DNA from: Nodosilinea sp. LEGE 06152 | GTDB taxonomy: Bacteria > Cyanobacteriota > Cyanobacteriia > Phormidesmidales > Phormidesmidaceae | DNA: 64,000 bases | Direction: 5' to 3' | Assembly: GCF_015207525.1 (NCBI RefSeq) | Contig: NZ_JADEWR010000011.1 | Span: 1 to 64,000 of the forward strand | Shown here: positions 51,240 through 61,848 of the stretch, in pieces | Layout of the letters: each line of letters opens with the position of its first letter | How positions within the stretch are numbered: position 1 is the stretch's first letter | The notes under the pieces: model-generated | Database searches by the model: none | Told to the model about the DNA's origin: nothing | Seen by the model: only the letters and a program-made list of their open reading frames with translations | Made by a program: the position numbers and the translations under genes

Positions 51240-52316
51240 ATGGAAGATGTGGTGGTGATTGGGGCAGGGCTGAGTGGGCTGACGGCCGCCCGGGCGCTGC
51301 ACCAGGCGGGCTACCGAGTCGTGGTGGTCGATAAGTCGCGGGGGCTAGGGGGGCGGCTCGCCACCCGCCGAATCGGCAATACGGCTATAGACCATGGCTG
51401 TCGCTACCTGCGGCCCTTTGAGGGCCTAAATAACGCCTTTAATCATTACCCAAACCTCGGCCTTATGCCCGACCTGGTAGCAGGGGATGTGCTTCAGCTC
51501 TGGCAGCCAGAGAGCTTTGAACTCGGAGCCGATGGGCTGCTAAACCCTACGGCAACCGCTGCGCTCTACGTGGCTCCTCAGGGGATGAGTTCGATTGCCA
51601 AAGCCCTAGCACCAGGGCTGACTATCCACCGCCAGTGGCGAGCCACCGCTGTAACGCCGCTACCCCAAGGGTGGCGCGTTGAGGGAGAGGTTCTGGGAGC
51701 AGCCAGCCAGAGCTTGCCCGAAGCTTTCATAGCTAGGGCGCTGGTGGTGGCGATTCCTGCACCTCAGGCAGCGGCACTAATGCACAGAGCCGCCCAGGAC
51801 AGTGAGGGAGTGAAAGTGTTACTGCACCAGCTTTTATCAGTTAATTTTGAAGCGGTGATTACGGTTATGGCCGGCTACAAGCCAGGGGAAGCGGCTCGTT
51901 TGACTGAACAAACCGGCTCAGGCGGCTGGATGGTTACTAGCGATACCCACCCCACCCTGCGATGGATAGCCTTAGACAGCAGCAAACGCACCGATCCGCA
52001 GGAACCGGTGGTTGTCATTCACAGCAGCCCAGCGTTTGCGGCTGGTGCCCTAGAGCAAGCCGACCTTGAACCTATTGGCCAAGCACTATTTGCAGAGGCG
52101 GCAAGTTTAGGAGCCTGGATGCTTTTTCCTCAGTGGGTTCAGGTGCATCGGTGGCGCTACGGATTTGTGCGCCAACCTTTGGGGGCTTCAATTTTAAGCA
52201 GCCCCCTATTGCCGAACTTGGTAGGCTGCGGCGACTGGTGTAACGGAGGAAATGTAGAGGGAGCGATCGCCTCCGGTCAGGCTGCCGCCGCTGCCTTGAC
52301 TAAAACCCTAGGCTAG
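51240..52316 (+). CDS. Renalase-like FAD-dependent oxidoreductase (358 aa)
   Basis: A Rossmann FAD fold: VVVIGAGLSGLTAARALHQAGYRVVVVDKSRGLGGRLATRRI at the start (residues 4-45) and a C-terminal FAD-contacting block VGCGDWCNGGNVEGAIASGQAAAAAL. The size and layout match renalase-type NAD(P)/FAD amine-oxidase-like proteins. Renalase oxidises isomeric 2- or 6-dihydro-NAD(P), so a metabolite-repair role is possible; substrate not proven. GGAG lies about 8 bases before the ATG. A small basic gene converges on it from the other strand. Confidence 0.85.
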   Translation: MEDVVVIGAGLSGLTAARALHQAGYRVVVVDKSRGLGGRLATRRIGNTAIDHGCRYLRPFEGLNNAFNHYPNLGLMPDLVAGDVLQLWQPESFELGADGLLNPTATAALYVAPQGMSSIAKALAPGLTIHRQWRATAVTPLPQGWRVEGEVLGAASQSLPEAFIARALVVAIPAPQAAALMHRAAQDSEGVKVLLHQLLSVNFEAVITVMAGYKPGEAARLTEQTGSGGWMVTSDTHPTLRWIALDSSKRTDPQEPVVVIHSSPAFAAGALEQADLEPIGQALFAEAASLGAWMLFPQWVQVHRWRYGFVRQPLGASILSSPLLPNLVGCGDWCNGGNVEGAIASGQAAAAALTKTLG

Positions 52317-52335
52317 TAAAAGCTCTGAGGCCAGT

Positions 52336-52515
52336 TTAGCCATTATTGCTGGAATAATCGCTGCTCTCTTTATCTTCGCTACTCTCTTCATCGGTAGCGC
52401 CAGAGTTGTTGCGGCGGAAGAATCGCTGATTACCAGAGCGCTTCTTGCGAAACTTGCGGGCGTAAGCTTGGTTACGTAGAGCTTTTTCTTTTTTAGGATT
52501 GCGACGCTTAGACAT
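52336..52515 (-). CDS. Small basic conserved protein (59 aa)
   Basis: MSKRRNPKKEKALRNQAYAR, then KFRKKRSGNQRFFRRNN and an acidic/serine C-terminus (TDEESSEDKESSDYS). The highly basic N-terminal 35 residues with an acidic tail suggest RNA or ribosome binding. It is recognised as the type of short conserved hypothetical protein seen in cyanobacteria, with no assigned function. It is too short for most gene callers, but the start ATG, codon use and basic-acidic design support it. Upstream lies a G/C-rich, hairpin-forming leader (52516-52700). It is convergent with the renalase-like gene. Confidence 0.75.
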   Translation of the reverse strand: MSKRRNPKKEKALRNQAYARKFRKKRSGNQRFFRRNNSGATDEESSEDKESSDYSSNNG

Positions 52516-52720
52516 TCAATAACCTCAGACAACAGGGCAGGTGGATCAGCAAACAAAGAATGGCAGTTACGTGAGGGTTTCCCACGTTGGGAGGCGCTAC
52601 CTGCCCGAAACAAATCAGCAGACATGGCAGCACTTGCCCACCAGACACTCTGCCCGCACTGGCATCCGCCACTGACGACGTGCCATGACCAAACATTAAC
52701 TGTAGCACATGGAGACACCA
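52516..52720 (-). promoter_or_regulatory. Structured leader of the 59-aa basic protein
   Basis: On the minus strand GGGCAGGT...ACCTGCCC (52599-52606 with 52535-52542) closes a region containing ACGTG-GG...CC-CACGT-type pairing (52569-52587) and further G/C blocks. This nested arrangement could regulate translation of the small gene; no known riboswitch consensus was recognised. The rest up to 52830 holds no gene. Confidence 0.45.
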
Positions 52721-52830
52721 GGGCTGAGAACGGAGAGGCTTGGGTTAGAGCAGAGGAGCTATTCCCCTCATCCTTCTCACCCCTTCCCCTCCGACTCTAG
52801 TACCTACCTATGGGGCTGAGCCTGACCTGG

Positions 52831-55800
52831 CTACGACTGACTGGAGCTCAGGATTTTTTCGGCGCTGGTTGTGTCGGGGTTGGCTTCTGGCGTATCGGCC
52901 TCAGAGGGCGGCACCACCTGCCAGAACTTGGGCAGGTACTCGCTCCAGTCGGCCAGGATCTGCTTAGCTTTGGGGCTACCCGTATGGGCCAGGTGAGCTT
53001 CAATTAGAGCCTTCAACTGGGCTTCTCCAGTGGGAGTGATGACCCGCTGTACCTTGACAATCTCAGGGTTGACCCGCACCGGAAATCTGCCGTCCTCGTC
53101 GAGGAAGTAGCCGAGGCCGCCGGTCATTCCAGCACCCACGTTGCGCCCTACTGGCCCCAGCACCACGACCACGCCGCCGGTCATATACTCACAGCAGTGA
53201 TCCCCAGCGCCTTCGATTACGGCCTGTCCCTTGGAGTTACGGACGGCGAACCGCTCCCCGGCGGTGCCCAGGGCGTAAAGGGTGCCGCCGGTTGCCCCGT
53301 AGAGGCAGGTGTTACCCACAATCACGTTGGTTGAAGGGTTGTAGGTAATGCCTGCCGGGGGCTTAACCACAATTTCGCCGCCGTGCATGCCTTTGCCCAC
53401 ATAGTCGTTTGACTCGCCGATAAGGGTCAAGGTCATGCCGGGCAAGTTAAAGGCCCCAAAGCTTTGACCGGCGCTACCCTCAAAGGTGAGGTTAAGCTGT
53501 CCTTCAAAACCTGAGTTGCCGTACTTTTCGGCGATCGCCCCGGCGACTCGAGCGCCAATGGTGCGATCGGTGTTGGCTATGGTGTAGGTCTTAGTGGCGC
53601 TGCCCTGGGTTTGAATGGCCTGCTGAATGTCAGCATCAGCCAGCATCTCATCGTCGAGCACGGGGCCATTGCTGTGGATGGCTTCGTGATTGAGCCAGGC
53701 GCGGTCGCCGCGCCCGTCGGGCAGAGCCATCAGGGTCGTCAGATCTAGCCCGTTGGTTTTGGCCAGGGAAACATCGGCGCGGGGCTTGAGCAAATCAGCT
53801 CGTCCAACAATGTCGAGCAGCGAGGTGTAGCCCAGGCGGGCCAGCAGCGATCGCACCTCTTCGGCAATGTAATAGAAGAAGTTGACCACATGCTCCGGCA
53901 CGCCGGTAAACCGCTGGCGCAGCTCTTCTTTTTGGGTGGCGACCCCCACCGGGCAGTTGTTGGTGTGGCAGACCCGCGCCATAATGCAGCCCTCGGCAAT
54001 CATGGCGATGGAGCCAAAGCCAAACTCCTCAGCCCCCATCAGCGCGCCCATGACCACATCCCAGCCGGTTTTGAGGCCGCCGTCAACGCGCAGGGTAACG
54101 CGATCGCGCAGCTCGTTATCCATCAGCACCTTGTGCACTTCGGTCAGGCCCAGTTCCCAGGGCACCCCGGCGTGCTTGATCGAGCTGAGCGGCGAGGCTC
54201 CGGTACCGCCATCGTGGCCCGAGACCTGAATCACGTCTGCATTGGCCTTGGCCACCCCAGCTGCGATCGTGCCAATGCCAACCTCTGACACCAGCTTTAC
54301 CGACACCCCTGCCTTAGGGTTGATCTGGTGCAGGTCAAAGATCAGCTGAGCCAGGTCTTCAATGGAGTAAATATCGTGGTGGGGCGGCGGCGAAATCAGA
54401 GCCACGCCGGGCTTCGAGCGGCGCAGCATAGCAATATAGGGGCTGACTTTTTTGCCGGGCAGCTGGCCCCCTTCTCCCGGCTTGGCTCCCTGGGCCAGCT
54501 TAATTTCGATCTGGTCGGCGTGCATCAGGTACTCGGGAGTAACCCCAAAGCGGCCCGAGGCCACCTGCTTGATGGCTGAGCTGGCAGTGTCGCCGTTGCG
54601 CAACCCGTGCAGGTGGGGAAAGGTGGGGGAGTTGCCCTCCCCGTCCACATCCGAGAGCACCTTAAACCGCACGGGGTCTTCGCCCCCCTCGCCGGAATTC
54701 GACTTGCCGCCGATGCGGTTCATGGCGATCGCCAGCACCTCGTGGGCTTCGCGCGACAGCGCCCCCAGCGACATGCCTCCGGTGCAGAAGCGGCGCATAA
54801 TCGTCTCTACCGGCTCTACATCGTCGATAGAGACAGGCTCGCGATCGCTCTCAAAATCGAGCAGATCCCGCAGGGCAGTGAGCGGTCGATTTTCGAGCTG
54901 GGCGCGGTACAGCTCGTAGTGATCGTACTGGCGATCGGCCACCGCCTTGTGCAGCAGCTTAGACATAGCGGGGTTGTTCATGTGGTACTCGCCGCTGGGC
55001 CGCGACTGCACAAAGCCCATGTTTTGCAACCGCTTGGCCGATAGCTCGGGGAACGCCCGCTGGTGGAAGCGAATGGTTTCCTGGGCCAGCTCGCTCAGAG
55101 AAATGCCGCTCAAACGGGAGGTTGTGCCTCGGAACGCCAGATCGAGCAGGTCGGGGCCAATGCCAATGGCCTCAAAGATCTGCGCTCCCCGGTAGCTGGT
55201 AATCAGCGAGATGCCCATCTTAGAGAGAATTTTGAGCAGACCCGCATCCACCGCTTTGCGGTAGTTATCCTGGGCCCCGTTGAGGGTGGTTACGGGTAGC
55301 TTGCCCGTTTCCATCAGCTTTTGAGTGCGGCTATCATTCCACCAGTGGCGCACCGACTCCAGGGCCAGGTAGGGACACACGGCGCTGGCTCCGTAGCCGA
55401 TTAGGCAGGCAAAGTGGTGCGTGCTCCAGCACTGGGCCGTCTCTACCACCAGGGAGGTGCGCATGCGCAGTCCGTTGCGAATCAGGTGGTGATGCACGGC
55501 TCCCACCGCCAGCAGCGGCGGAATATAGCTGGTTTCAGCGGAAAGGGCAGCGGGGTTGCCCTGGTCGTCAACGCGATCGCTGAGCACCAGAATAGTCTTG
55601 CCCGCTTGAACCGCTGCATCGGCGCGATCGCACAGAGCGTCTACCGCTTTTCTCAGTCCAGCGGGGCCGTCGGCAATGGAGTACAGCGTAGATAGGGTGG
55701 CCGTGGCAAAGCCCGACGCGTGAATCTGCTCCAGCTCAACCTCATTGATCACTGGGCTTTCTAGCTTTAGCAGCCGGGCATACTCGGGCTGCTCATCGAG

Positions 55801-57510
55801 CAGATTGCCCTGGGCACCGAGCTGAGTGGCCAGCGACATCACCAACCGCTCCCGCAGGGGGTCGATCGCCGGATTCGTCACCTGGGCAAAGCGCTGCTTG
55901 AAATAGTCGTAGAGCAGGTGCGGCTTCTCTGAGAGCACTGCGTGGGGCGTATCATCGCCCATGCAGAAGGTCGGCTCTTTGCCCTGGGCCGCCATGTCTT
56001 GAATAATCATGTCGACATCTTCGACGGTATAGCCAAAGGCGCTCTGCTGACGCAGCAGGTCATTGGAGGGGTACAGCGTAGCTTCTCTAAACAGCTGGGG
56101 CTGAAGCTCGGCTCGGTTTTCCTTTAGCCACTGGCCGTAGGGGTGCCGGGTAGCCACCCGCTGTTTAATCGCCCAGTTTTTGAGAATTTCCTGGCTGTGC
56201 AGGTCTACGGCAATCATCTGACCAGGGCCAAGCCGACCTTTTTCGAGAATGTCTTCGGGGGCAACATTCAGCACCCCGGCCTCCGACGACACCATGAGCA
56301 AATCGTCTTTAGTGACCACGTAGCGAGCCGGGCGCAGACCATTGCGATCGAGGGTTGCCCCTACCTGGGTGCCGTCGCTGAAGACAATCAGCGCTGGGCC
56401 ATCCCAGGGCTCCTGCAGGCCACTGTAGTACTCGTAGAAGTCGGTGATTTCGGGGTAGGCGTCCAGCTCGGGCTGATTGTTGTAGGCCTCGGGCACCATC
56501 ATCATCAGCGCTTCCTGGGGAGAACGCCCCGATCGCACCAGCAGCTCCATGACGTTGTCGAGGTTGGCCGAGTCACTATTTTCGGCGTTGACAATGGGTT
56601 TTAACAACTCACAGCGATCGCCCCAGATCGGATGGGACAGATCCGCCTGACGGGCTACCATCCAGTTGATATTGCCCACCAGCGTATTGATTTCGCCGTT
56701 GTGGCCCAGCAGGCGCATGGGGTGGGCCAGGGGCCACTTGGGCATGGTGTTGGTGCTAAAGCGCCGATGATAGACCGCAAAGGGGCTTACGTAGTCGGGG
56801 TCGCGCAGGTCGGTATAGAACGTCGCCAGCACCGCCGAGCGCACCATGCCCTTGTACACAATGGTGCGGCACGAGCACGAGCAGACATAAAACTCCTTCA
56901 GCTCGGCCGCCAGATCTGCCGCCACGCTGCCGGGATTGGCCACAGCATTCGCCACCAGATGCAGCACCTGGCGACGCACCAGATATAGACGACGCTCCAG
57001 GTCGGCCCCGGTTTCGGTCGCCGCCACAATTAGCTGCTCAATTCGGGGCTGGTACTGCTTTGCCAGCGCCCCCAATACTTCGGGCCGCACGGGCACGACC
57101 CGCCAGCCGATCATCTTCAGGCCCTCAGCCTCAACAACTTGGTTAAAGGTGTCGCGTACAAAGGCCGCTGCCGCCTCGTGGTTGGGCAGAAACACCATCG
57201 CTACCCCGGTGCGATCGCGCTCTAGTGACCCGCACCCCTGAGCTTCAGCCCAGCGGTCTAGCACCGCCCACGGAATCGCCGTCATCACCCCAGCCCCATC
57301 GCCCGAGTCCTGGTCGGCGCAGCGCCCACCCCGATGCTCCATGCAGTCGAGGGCGGCTAGCGCCTTCACCACCAGGTCGTGGCTAGAGCGATTCTGCCGA
57401 TCGGCTAAAAAGCCCACACCGCAGGCATCCCGTTCTTCGACCAGTGACTTGGGTCCCCAGTTGGGCCATTCAGAACGGGTGTGCTGCCGGGGTTGATAGG
57501 GTTGATTCAC
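52831..57510 (-). CDS. gltS: Ferredoxin-dependent glutamate synthase (1559 aa)
   Basis: Fd-GOGAT makes two glutamates from glutamine and 2-oxoglutarate using photosynthetic ferredoxin; with glutamine synthetase it forms the main ammonium assimilation route. After a propeptide the N-terminal catalytic Cys30 ([10 protein letters not shown]) begins the glutaminase domain. The FMN domain is in the middle ([27 protein letters not shown]), the 3Fe-4S cluster cysteines are in [14 protein letters not shown] near residues 1175-1187, and the C-terminal beta-helix holds [14 protein letters not shown]. The length is as expected. It is monocistronic, with an upstream region of over 400 bases in common with the divergent gene. 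Confidence 0.97.
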   Translation of the reverse strand: MNQPYQPRQHTRSEWPNWGPKSLVEERDACGVGFLADRQNRSSHDLVVKALAALDCMEHRGGRCADQDSGDGAGVMTAIPWAVLDRWAEAQGCGSLERDRTGVAMVFLPNHEAAAAFVRDTFNQVVEAEGLKMIGWRVVPVRPEVLGALAKQYQPRIEQLIVAATETGADLERRLYLVRRQVLHLVANAVANPGSVAADLAAELKEFYVCSCSCRTIVYKGMVRSAVLATFYTDLRDPDYVSPFAVYHRRFSTNTMPKWPLAHPMRLLGHNGEINTLVGNINWMVARQADLSHPIWGDRCELLKPIVNAENSDSANLDNVMELLVRSGRSPQEALMMMVPEAYNNQPELDAYPEITDFYEYYSGLQEPWDGPALIVFSDGTQVGATLDRNGLRPARYVVTKDDLLMVSSEAGVLNVAPEDILEKGRLGPGQMIAVDLHSQEILKNWAIKQRVATRHPYGQWLKENRAELQPQLFREATLYPSNDLLRQQSAFGYTVEDVDMIIQDMAAQGKEPTFCMGDDTPHAVLSEKPHLLYDYFKQRFAQVTNPAIDPLRERLVMSLATQLGAQGNLLDEQPEYARLLKLESPVINEVELEQIHASGFATATLSTLYSIADGPAGLRKAVDALCDRADAAVQAGKTILVLSDRVDDQGNPAALSAETSYIPPLLAVGAVHHHLIRNGLRMRTSLVVETAQCWSTHHFACLIGYGASAVCPYLALESVRHWWNDSRTQKLMETGKLPVTTLNGAQDNYRKAVDAGLLKILSKMGISLITSYRGAQIFEAIGIGPDLLDLAFRGTTSRLSGISLSELAQETIRFHQRAFPELSAKRLQNMGFVQSRPSGEYHMNNPAMSKLLHKAVADRQYDHYELYRAQLENRPLTALRDLLDFESDREPVSIDDVEPVETIMRRFCTGGMSLGALSREAHEVLAIAMNRIGGKSNSGEGGEDPVRFKVLSDVDGEGNSPTFPHLHGLRNGDTASSAIKQVASGRFGVTPEYLMHADQIEIKLAQGAKPGEGGQLPGKKVSPYIAMLRRSKPGVALISPPPHHDIYSIEDLAQLIFDLHQINPKAGVSVKLVSEVGIGTIAAGVAKANADVIQVSGHDGGTGASPLSSIKHAGVPWELGLTEVHKVLMDNELRDRVTLRVDGGLKTGWDVVMGALMGAEEFGFGSIAMIAEGCIMARVCHTNNCPVGVATQKEELRQRFTGVPEHVVNFFYYIAEEVRSLLARLGYTSLLDIVGRADLLKPRADVSLAKTNGLDLTTLMALPDGRGDRAWLNHEAIHSNGPVLDDEMLADADIQQAIQTQGSATKTYTIANTDRTIGARVAGAIAEKYGNSGFEGQLNLTFEGSAGQSFGAFNLPGMTLTLIGESNDYVGKGMHGGEIVVKPPAGITYNPSTNVIVGNTCLYGATGGTLYALGTAGERFAVRNSKGQAVIEGAGDHCCEYMTGGVVVVLGPVGRNVGAGMTGGLGYFLDEDGRFPVRVNPEIVKVQRVITPTGEAQLKALIEAHLAHTGSPKAKQILADWSEYLPKFWQVVPPSEADTPEANPDTTSAEKILSSSQS

Positions 57511-58031
57511 AGGTGTACGTCCTAGTGGAAGAACAAAACTAATACTTAAGTAGAAGTAGCGAGCAAAAAAACTGTGTACTGAGAGGACTAAGCAGCATCG
57601 CCCTACAGCAGCGATACACCAAGGATTGAACTACGCTAGAGGCCAAAGAACCCGGCCAGAAAAATCTGACTTCCCCTGAGTCGGACATGGTGTGAGCAAT
57701 CCAGTCTGGGCTTGGGGCATTGCCTGCAGCTGGGCCAGCTCGTTATGCCTTACTCGTTGCGCCCTACTTGTGCCTTAATCGAGAAAGCTAGCGGCAACAG
57801 CCCCTAGCCGAGAACTAGCTAAGAAAGCATTAGCGCATGCTGCGCTTCATCTGTAATTTACAGGCTTTATCAGTAGTTTACAAACCTTAGGCTCAGCATT
57901 TAGTCACAGCTTCTTAGAATTAAGCAATCGCAACGGTAGCCATTGTTTCAAAATTGCCCGCGATCGCTCCTAAACGACCTGAGGCACAGCCAGCTATCTT
58001 CATAATACTCAGACATTTACACAATTTTCCT
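57511..58031. other. Divergent intergenic region between gltS and the glycosidase-type gene
   Basis: It includes a 13-base palindrome CTGTAATTTACAG (57851-57863) and a nearby TAGTTTACA, and an ACAGCCCCTAGCC segment (57796) like the inner part of the MITEs. I looked for the NtcA consensus GTA-N8-TAC expected for nitrogen control of gltS and found no convincing copy. Promoters for both genes must lie here. Confidence 0.4.
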
Positions 58032-59852
58032 ATGGTTAAACTGCCGGGCTTCGCTTTGTTCCCAGGCCTCGTACACCAAAGCTGCCGCTGGGTCGCGGGG
58101 GGGTGGGTTTCGTTGAGTCTGCTGGGGGCGATCGCTCCCCTCGCCGCCACCGCTACAGTGCCTAGCCCGGTGCCCGAAGCGACCCTGGCTGAAGCAACCC
58201 CAGCCGAGGTCACCGCAGCCAATCCTACCGCCCAGGGCCAAATTTTAATCGTCAACGGCACTCAGGCCTCCGTTCCCTGGATGATCACTAACGGTCAGGT
58301 TGGCCTCGCCGACTATGGCGTTACCGATCAACTGGGGGCTACTCTGCTGAGCAGCAATCAGCCCAACCGTCAGCCAATCCAGTGGTTTACCGATCCAGGC
58401 GGCGCGGTAGAACTGGCCGCCTGGGTACACGACGGCTACCGATATCTAGATATCATCCCTCTAGCCCAGCGCCACGGCTGGCAAGTACAGCCCCAGGGCA
58501 ATGTTCTGCAAATTACTGCGCCCCCGGTCCAGGTCACCGCCGTGCGCCGGGAGACTCTGTCCGGCGGCGATCGCTTAACCCTAGATCTGTCTGGCCCGGT
58601 GCCCGCGGCCCTAAGCGATAGTGCTGACGCGCTTACCCTGACGCTGGGAGCCACCGCCGCCGATCGCGTGCTGAGGGAGGCGATCGCCGCCCCCGCCGGA
58701 GCTTACCTGGGATCACTCACGGTAACCCCTGTGGCTGGTGCCCTGCGCTTCCAAGCCAGCGCCAGCCAGCCGCCTCGCCTGTACACTCGGGCTAACCAAA
58801 TCGTTATCGACACTCGTGCCGATGCGCTTCAGCCCCACAGCATTGCCTGGGCTCCCGGTGTCCGCTGGCAGCAGCGGTACATCTCTGTCGCCGGGCAGCC
58901 GTTTCCGGTCTACTGGCTGCAGCTTGACCCAGCCCAGGTTAACCTACGCCCCATCTGGACAGACCCCACCACGGCGACAGGCACGGCTCCCCTGACCACC
59001 ATTGCCCAGCGCTGGCAGGCGGCAGCGGCCATCAATGCTGGCTTCTTTAACCGCAACAATCAGTACCCCCTGGGGGCCGTACGCGCCAATAGCGACTGGG
59101 TCTCTGGGCCCATCCTCAGCCGTGGCGTCGTAGGCTGGAACGACCAGGGCCAGGTGCGCATGGATCGTCTGGTGCTTAACCAAACCCTCACCACCGCCAG
59201 TGGGCAAACGTTTCCGGTGCAGGCTATCAACAGCGGCTACGTACAGGCCGGTATCGGCCTCTACACGCCCACCTGGGGGCCGACCTACCGCCCCGTCCTA
59301 GACGGCGAAACCATCGTTACAGTCGTGGATGGGGTAGTTGTCAACCAGCGGGCCGCCAGCACCCTGGGGGCAGCGGGGCTACCGATCCCCACCAACGGCT
59401 ATCTTTTGGCTCTACGCTCCTATGCCACAGCGGCTCAAGCGCTGCCCCCAGGGCAGCAGGTCTCTCTAGCGTCCGAGCTGTTGCCAGCGACCCTGGCCCC
59501 CTTCCCCAACCTGATCGGGGGAGGGCCGCTACTGCTGCGCGATCGCACCCTCGTACTCGATGCTGGTCTCGAGCAGTTCAGTCAGGCCTTTGCCACCCAG
59601 GCAGCGCCTCGTAGCGCCATCGGCATCACCTCCACCGGTGAAATTCTGCTGGTCGCCGTGCACAACAGCCCCGCCGGATCTGGCCCCACCCTCAATCAGC
59701 TGGCCCAAATCATGCTCCAGCTCGGTACTACTGATGCCCTTAACCTAGACGGTGGCAGTTCGGCCAGCCTCTACCTCGGTGGCCGCTTGATTAACCGGTC
59801 TCCCCGCACCGCCGCCCGAGTCAATAACGGTATCGGCCTCTTTCTTCGGTAG
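58032..59852 (+). CDS. Phosphodiester glycosidase (NAGPA-type) domain protein, secreted (606 aa)
   Basis: The N-terminal signal segment (SLSLLGAIAPLAATATVPSPVPEATLAEATPAEV) is followed by copper-amine-oxidase-like beta domains with LDIIPLAQRHGWQVQPQGNVLQI. The C-terminal domain matches the phosphodiester glycosidase family (NAGPA/DUF2233): AAAINAGFFNRNNQYPLGAVRANSDWVSGP, IGGGPLLLRDRT, and LGTTDALNLDGGSSASLYLGGRLINRSPR. The frame extends to 57954, but MVKLPGFALFPG (58032) before the signal is preferred. It is probably periplasmic or envelope-located and may act on polysaccharide or phosphodiester-linked sugars. Confidence 0.85.
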   Translation: MVKLPGFALFPGLVHQSCRWVAGGWVSLSLLGAIAPLAATATVPSPVPEATLAEATPAEVTAANPTAQGQILIVNGTQASVPWMITNGQVGLADYGVTDQLGATLLSSNQPNRQPIQWFTDPGGAVELAAWVHDGYRYLDIIPLAQRHGWQVQPQGNVLQITAPPVQVTAVRRETLSGGDRLTLDLSGPVPAALSDSADALTLTLGATAADRVLREAIAAPAGAYLGSLTVTPVAGALRFQASASQPPRLYTRANQIVIDTRADALQPHSIAWAPGVRWQQRYISVAGQPFPVYWLQLDPAQVNLRPIWTDPTTATGTAPLTTIAQRWQAAAAINAGFFNRNNQYPLGAVRANSDWVSGPILSRGVVGWNDQGQVRMDRLVLNQTLTTASGQTFPVQAINSGYVQAGIGLYTPTWGPTYRPVLDGETIVTVVDGVVVNQRAASTLGAAGLPIPTNGYLLALRSYATAAQALPPGQQVSLASELLPATLAPFPNLIGGGPLLLRDRTLVLDAGLEQFSQAFATQAAPRSAIGITSTGEILLVAVHNSPAGSGPTLNQLAQIMLQLGTTDALNLDGGSSASLYLGGRLINRSPRTAARVNNGIGLFLR

Positions 59853-60217
59853 CTATTTCTGGCTTAACACGAGCGCAATGTGAATTCTATTCAGTTCGAT
59901 ATAGATAAAACAGTTATTGGCATTGAGCATTGGGATTACCTGAAGGGGCTTCCACTTCTTTAACATGTCAAAACAGGGTGTAAAGACTTCGTATGGTTGC
60001 CCCTCTGAGCCGCCAAAATTCCCTAGCCACTGAGTTGCCCTTGCTAAACTGTTGGCTGAGCAAGGCGACCTAATCCTTTGGGCCAGCAAGGCACGATCTT
60101 ACGAAACCTTTGAGTTCAATTAACAGTCTCACAGGGATGGGCACCCTAAAGAAATGCGGCCCAGAGTCGCCGTTCCTGGCGCAGTCTTAACCTTTAGGTT
60201 CTAGGAGAACTATCACT
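59853..60217. other. Intergenic region before the cupin gene
   Basis: About 365 bases with only a weak hairpin CCTTGCT/AGCAAGG (60040-60066). No gene was recognised. The CDS downstream has an RBS (AGGAGA) close to its ATG. Confidence 0.35.
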
Positions 60218-60637
60218 ATGCCAAAACTGGAAGAGTCAATTCAGCCCTCGGCGTTGGCCCTAGCCACCAGCAACGGTAAGGAAATTGCTGAAACGGGGCT
60301 GCGTCCCTGGGGCTGCTACACCGTGTTAGAGGAGGGCCGTGGCTACAAAATTAAGCGCATAGAAGTAAAGCCTGGCCATCGCCTCAGCCTGCAAATGCAC
60401 CACCACCGCAGCGAGCACTGGATTGTGGTCTCTGGCACGGCAAAAGTAGTCTGTGGCGACAGCGAAATACTGCTCTCCAGCAACCAATCCACCTACGTGC
60501 CTCCCTGCACCCAGCACCGGCTTGAGAATGTGGGCGTAATTCCCCTGGTGCTGATTGAGGTGCAGAACGGTGAATACCTAGGCGAAGACGACATCGTGCG
60601 CTTTCAAGACGACTACTCTCGCGTCGAAACGGTTTAG
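60218..60637 (+). CDS. Mannose-6-phosphate isomerase type II cupin domain protein (139 aa)
   Basis: A single cupin corresponding to the C-terminal half of type II phosphomannose isomerases: GLRPWGCYTVLEEGRGYKIKRIEVKPGHRLSLQMHHHRSEHWIVVSGTAKVVCG, with the His/Glu metal ligands, then STYVPPCTQHRLENVGVIPLVLIEVQNGEYLGEDDIVRFQDDYSR. Stand-alone proteins of this type occur in cyanobacteria and may isomerise mannose-6-phosphate for GDP-mannose and polysaccharide synthesis, or act as a binding domain. The guanylyltransferase part is absent. It has a clear AGGAG RBS. Confidence 0.88.
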   Translation: MPKLEESIQPSALALATSNGKEIAETGLRPWGCYTVLEEGRGYKIKRIEVKPGHRLSLQMHHHRSEHWIVVSGTAKVVCGDSEILLSSNQSTYVPPCTQHRLENVGVIPLVLIEVQNGEYLGEDDIVRFQDDYSRVETV

Positions 60638-60745
60638 CACTGCCCGGCCTGTTGCCCTAACTCCAAGTAAGTTAACCAACCCTAAGATAGTCTGCGGCGG
60701 TAGTGCTAAGCTCAGCGGTATCGCCGTTTTCTGTTGCCAACGTCC

Positions 60746-61138
60746 ATGATTCACATTCGTCCCGCCGCCGCTCAGGAGATCAAGCGGTTGCTAGCCCGGC
60801 AGGTAACTAGCAGCAACCAGCAGCAACCCTTGGCCTGCCTCACGCTTGAGCCAGGCGGCTGCGCCGAGTGGACCTATCGCCTGACGGCTGGAGCTATGTG
60901 CCCCAATGCCGATACAGCAACAACCCTAGACTGCGACGGCATCGGCCTAGCCGTGCCAATCGCTGATTTAGACCTCCTGCAAGATCTCACCATTGACTAT
61001 GCCGAAGACCTAATGGGTGGGGGGTTCCGCTTTGTCAATCCCCTAGCTCAGCGCACCTGCGGCTGCGGCAACGCCTTTTCGCTCAACGCTGACGCTCCCG
61101 TTAGTCAAGACTGCACTGGCGGGCTGCCGACGGGCTAG
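60746..61138 (+). CDS. IscA/HesB-like iron-sulfur assembly protein (130 aa)
   Basis: An A-type carrier-like fold: IHIRPAAAQEIKRLLARQV, CLTLEPGGCAEWTYRL, CDGIGLAVPIADLDLLQDLTIDYAEDLMGGGFRFVNP and the CGCG pattern near the end (RTCGCGNAFSLN). The C-terminal cysteines bind iron or a 2Fe-2S cluster during transfer to target proteins. The frame begins at a TTG (60734), but the ATG at 60746 (MIHIRPAAAQ) is the family start. It lies between the cupin and the ribosomal operon. Confidence 0.85.
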   Translation: MIHIRPAAAQEIKRLLARQVTSSNQQQPLACLTLEPGGCAEWTYRLTAGAMCPNADTATTLDCDGIGLAVPIADLDLLQDLTIDYAEDLMGGGFRFVNPLAQRTCGCGNAFSLNADAPVSQDCTGGLPTG

Positions 61139-61263
61139 TCATAAAGTTGCTGACGTACCATCCATGTATTGAGAGCATCGCATTTGACCAAAGCCAATTT
61201 GCAGTGCTAGCATTAGATCTTGTGAAAACTTGAGTCCACCCGCCGTAGCACAACAAGCATCCT

Positions 61264-61644
61264 ATGCCCACGATTCAGCAACTCATCCGGAGTGAGCGCC
61301 AAAAAGCCGAGAAGAAAACTAAGTCCCCTGCCCTAAAGAGCTGTCCTCAGCGCCGTGGGGTTTGCACTCGGGTCTATACCACCACGCCTAAAAAGCCAAA
61401 CTCGGCTCTACGGAAGGTGGCCCGAGTTCGTTTGACTTCTGGCTTTGAGGTTACGGCCTACATTCCCGGTATCGGCCACAACCTGCAAGAGCACTCCGTA
61501 GTCATGATTCGTGGCGGCCGGGTCAAAGATTTACCTGGGGTTCGCTACCACATTATTCGTGGCACCCTTGATACCGCTGGTGTCAAAGACCGCCGCCAGG
61601 GCCGTTCCAAGTATGGGGCCAAGCGTCCTAAGCAAGCGTCGTAA
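61264..61644 (+). CDS. rpsL: 30S ribosomal protein S12 (126 aa)
   Basis: Binds 16S rRNA at the decoding centre. A highly conserved sequence: [105 protein letters not shown]. The PNSALRK and [13 protein letters not shown] regions hold the lysines where streptomycin-resistance changes occur in other bacteria. It starts the str operon and is followed after 204 bases by rpsG. Confidence 0.98.
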   Translation: MPTIQQLIRSERQKAEKKTKSPALKSCPQRRGVCTRVYTTTPKKPNSALRKVARVRLTSGFEVTAYIPGIGHNLQEHSVVMIRGGRVKDLPGVRYHIIRGTLDTAGVKDRRQGRSKYGAKRPKQAS

Positions 61645-61848
61645 AGAAACGCATTCTAGAGAAACACTGCTGGGCAGAAAGCTAGACAAAGCGCTTAATG
61701 AACCCCGATTGATCGGGGGGCGCTAGTTGCTCTAAACGTCTTACGCTCCTGTCTTTGCCTAATACTAGATAAGCCTGACTAGGCCTGTCTTTGTTAAGTA
61801 CTTTTGTTGGTTCAGCTACGCAGCCTTATCGCTACTGGAATTTAGATC

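Noticed and set aside
52516..52720. Known riboswitch in the leader of the 59-aa gene
   Set aside because: No match to the consensus sequences of cobalamin, glutamine (glnA/downstream-peptide), guanidine or SAM riboswitches; only generic hairpins are visible.
57511..57953. NtcA-binding site for nitrogen control of gltS
   Set aside because: I looked for GTA-N8-TAC near both starts and found only partial matches such as the 13-base palindrome at 57851, which lacks the right spacing.
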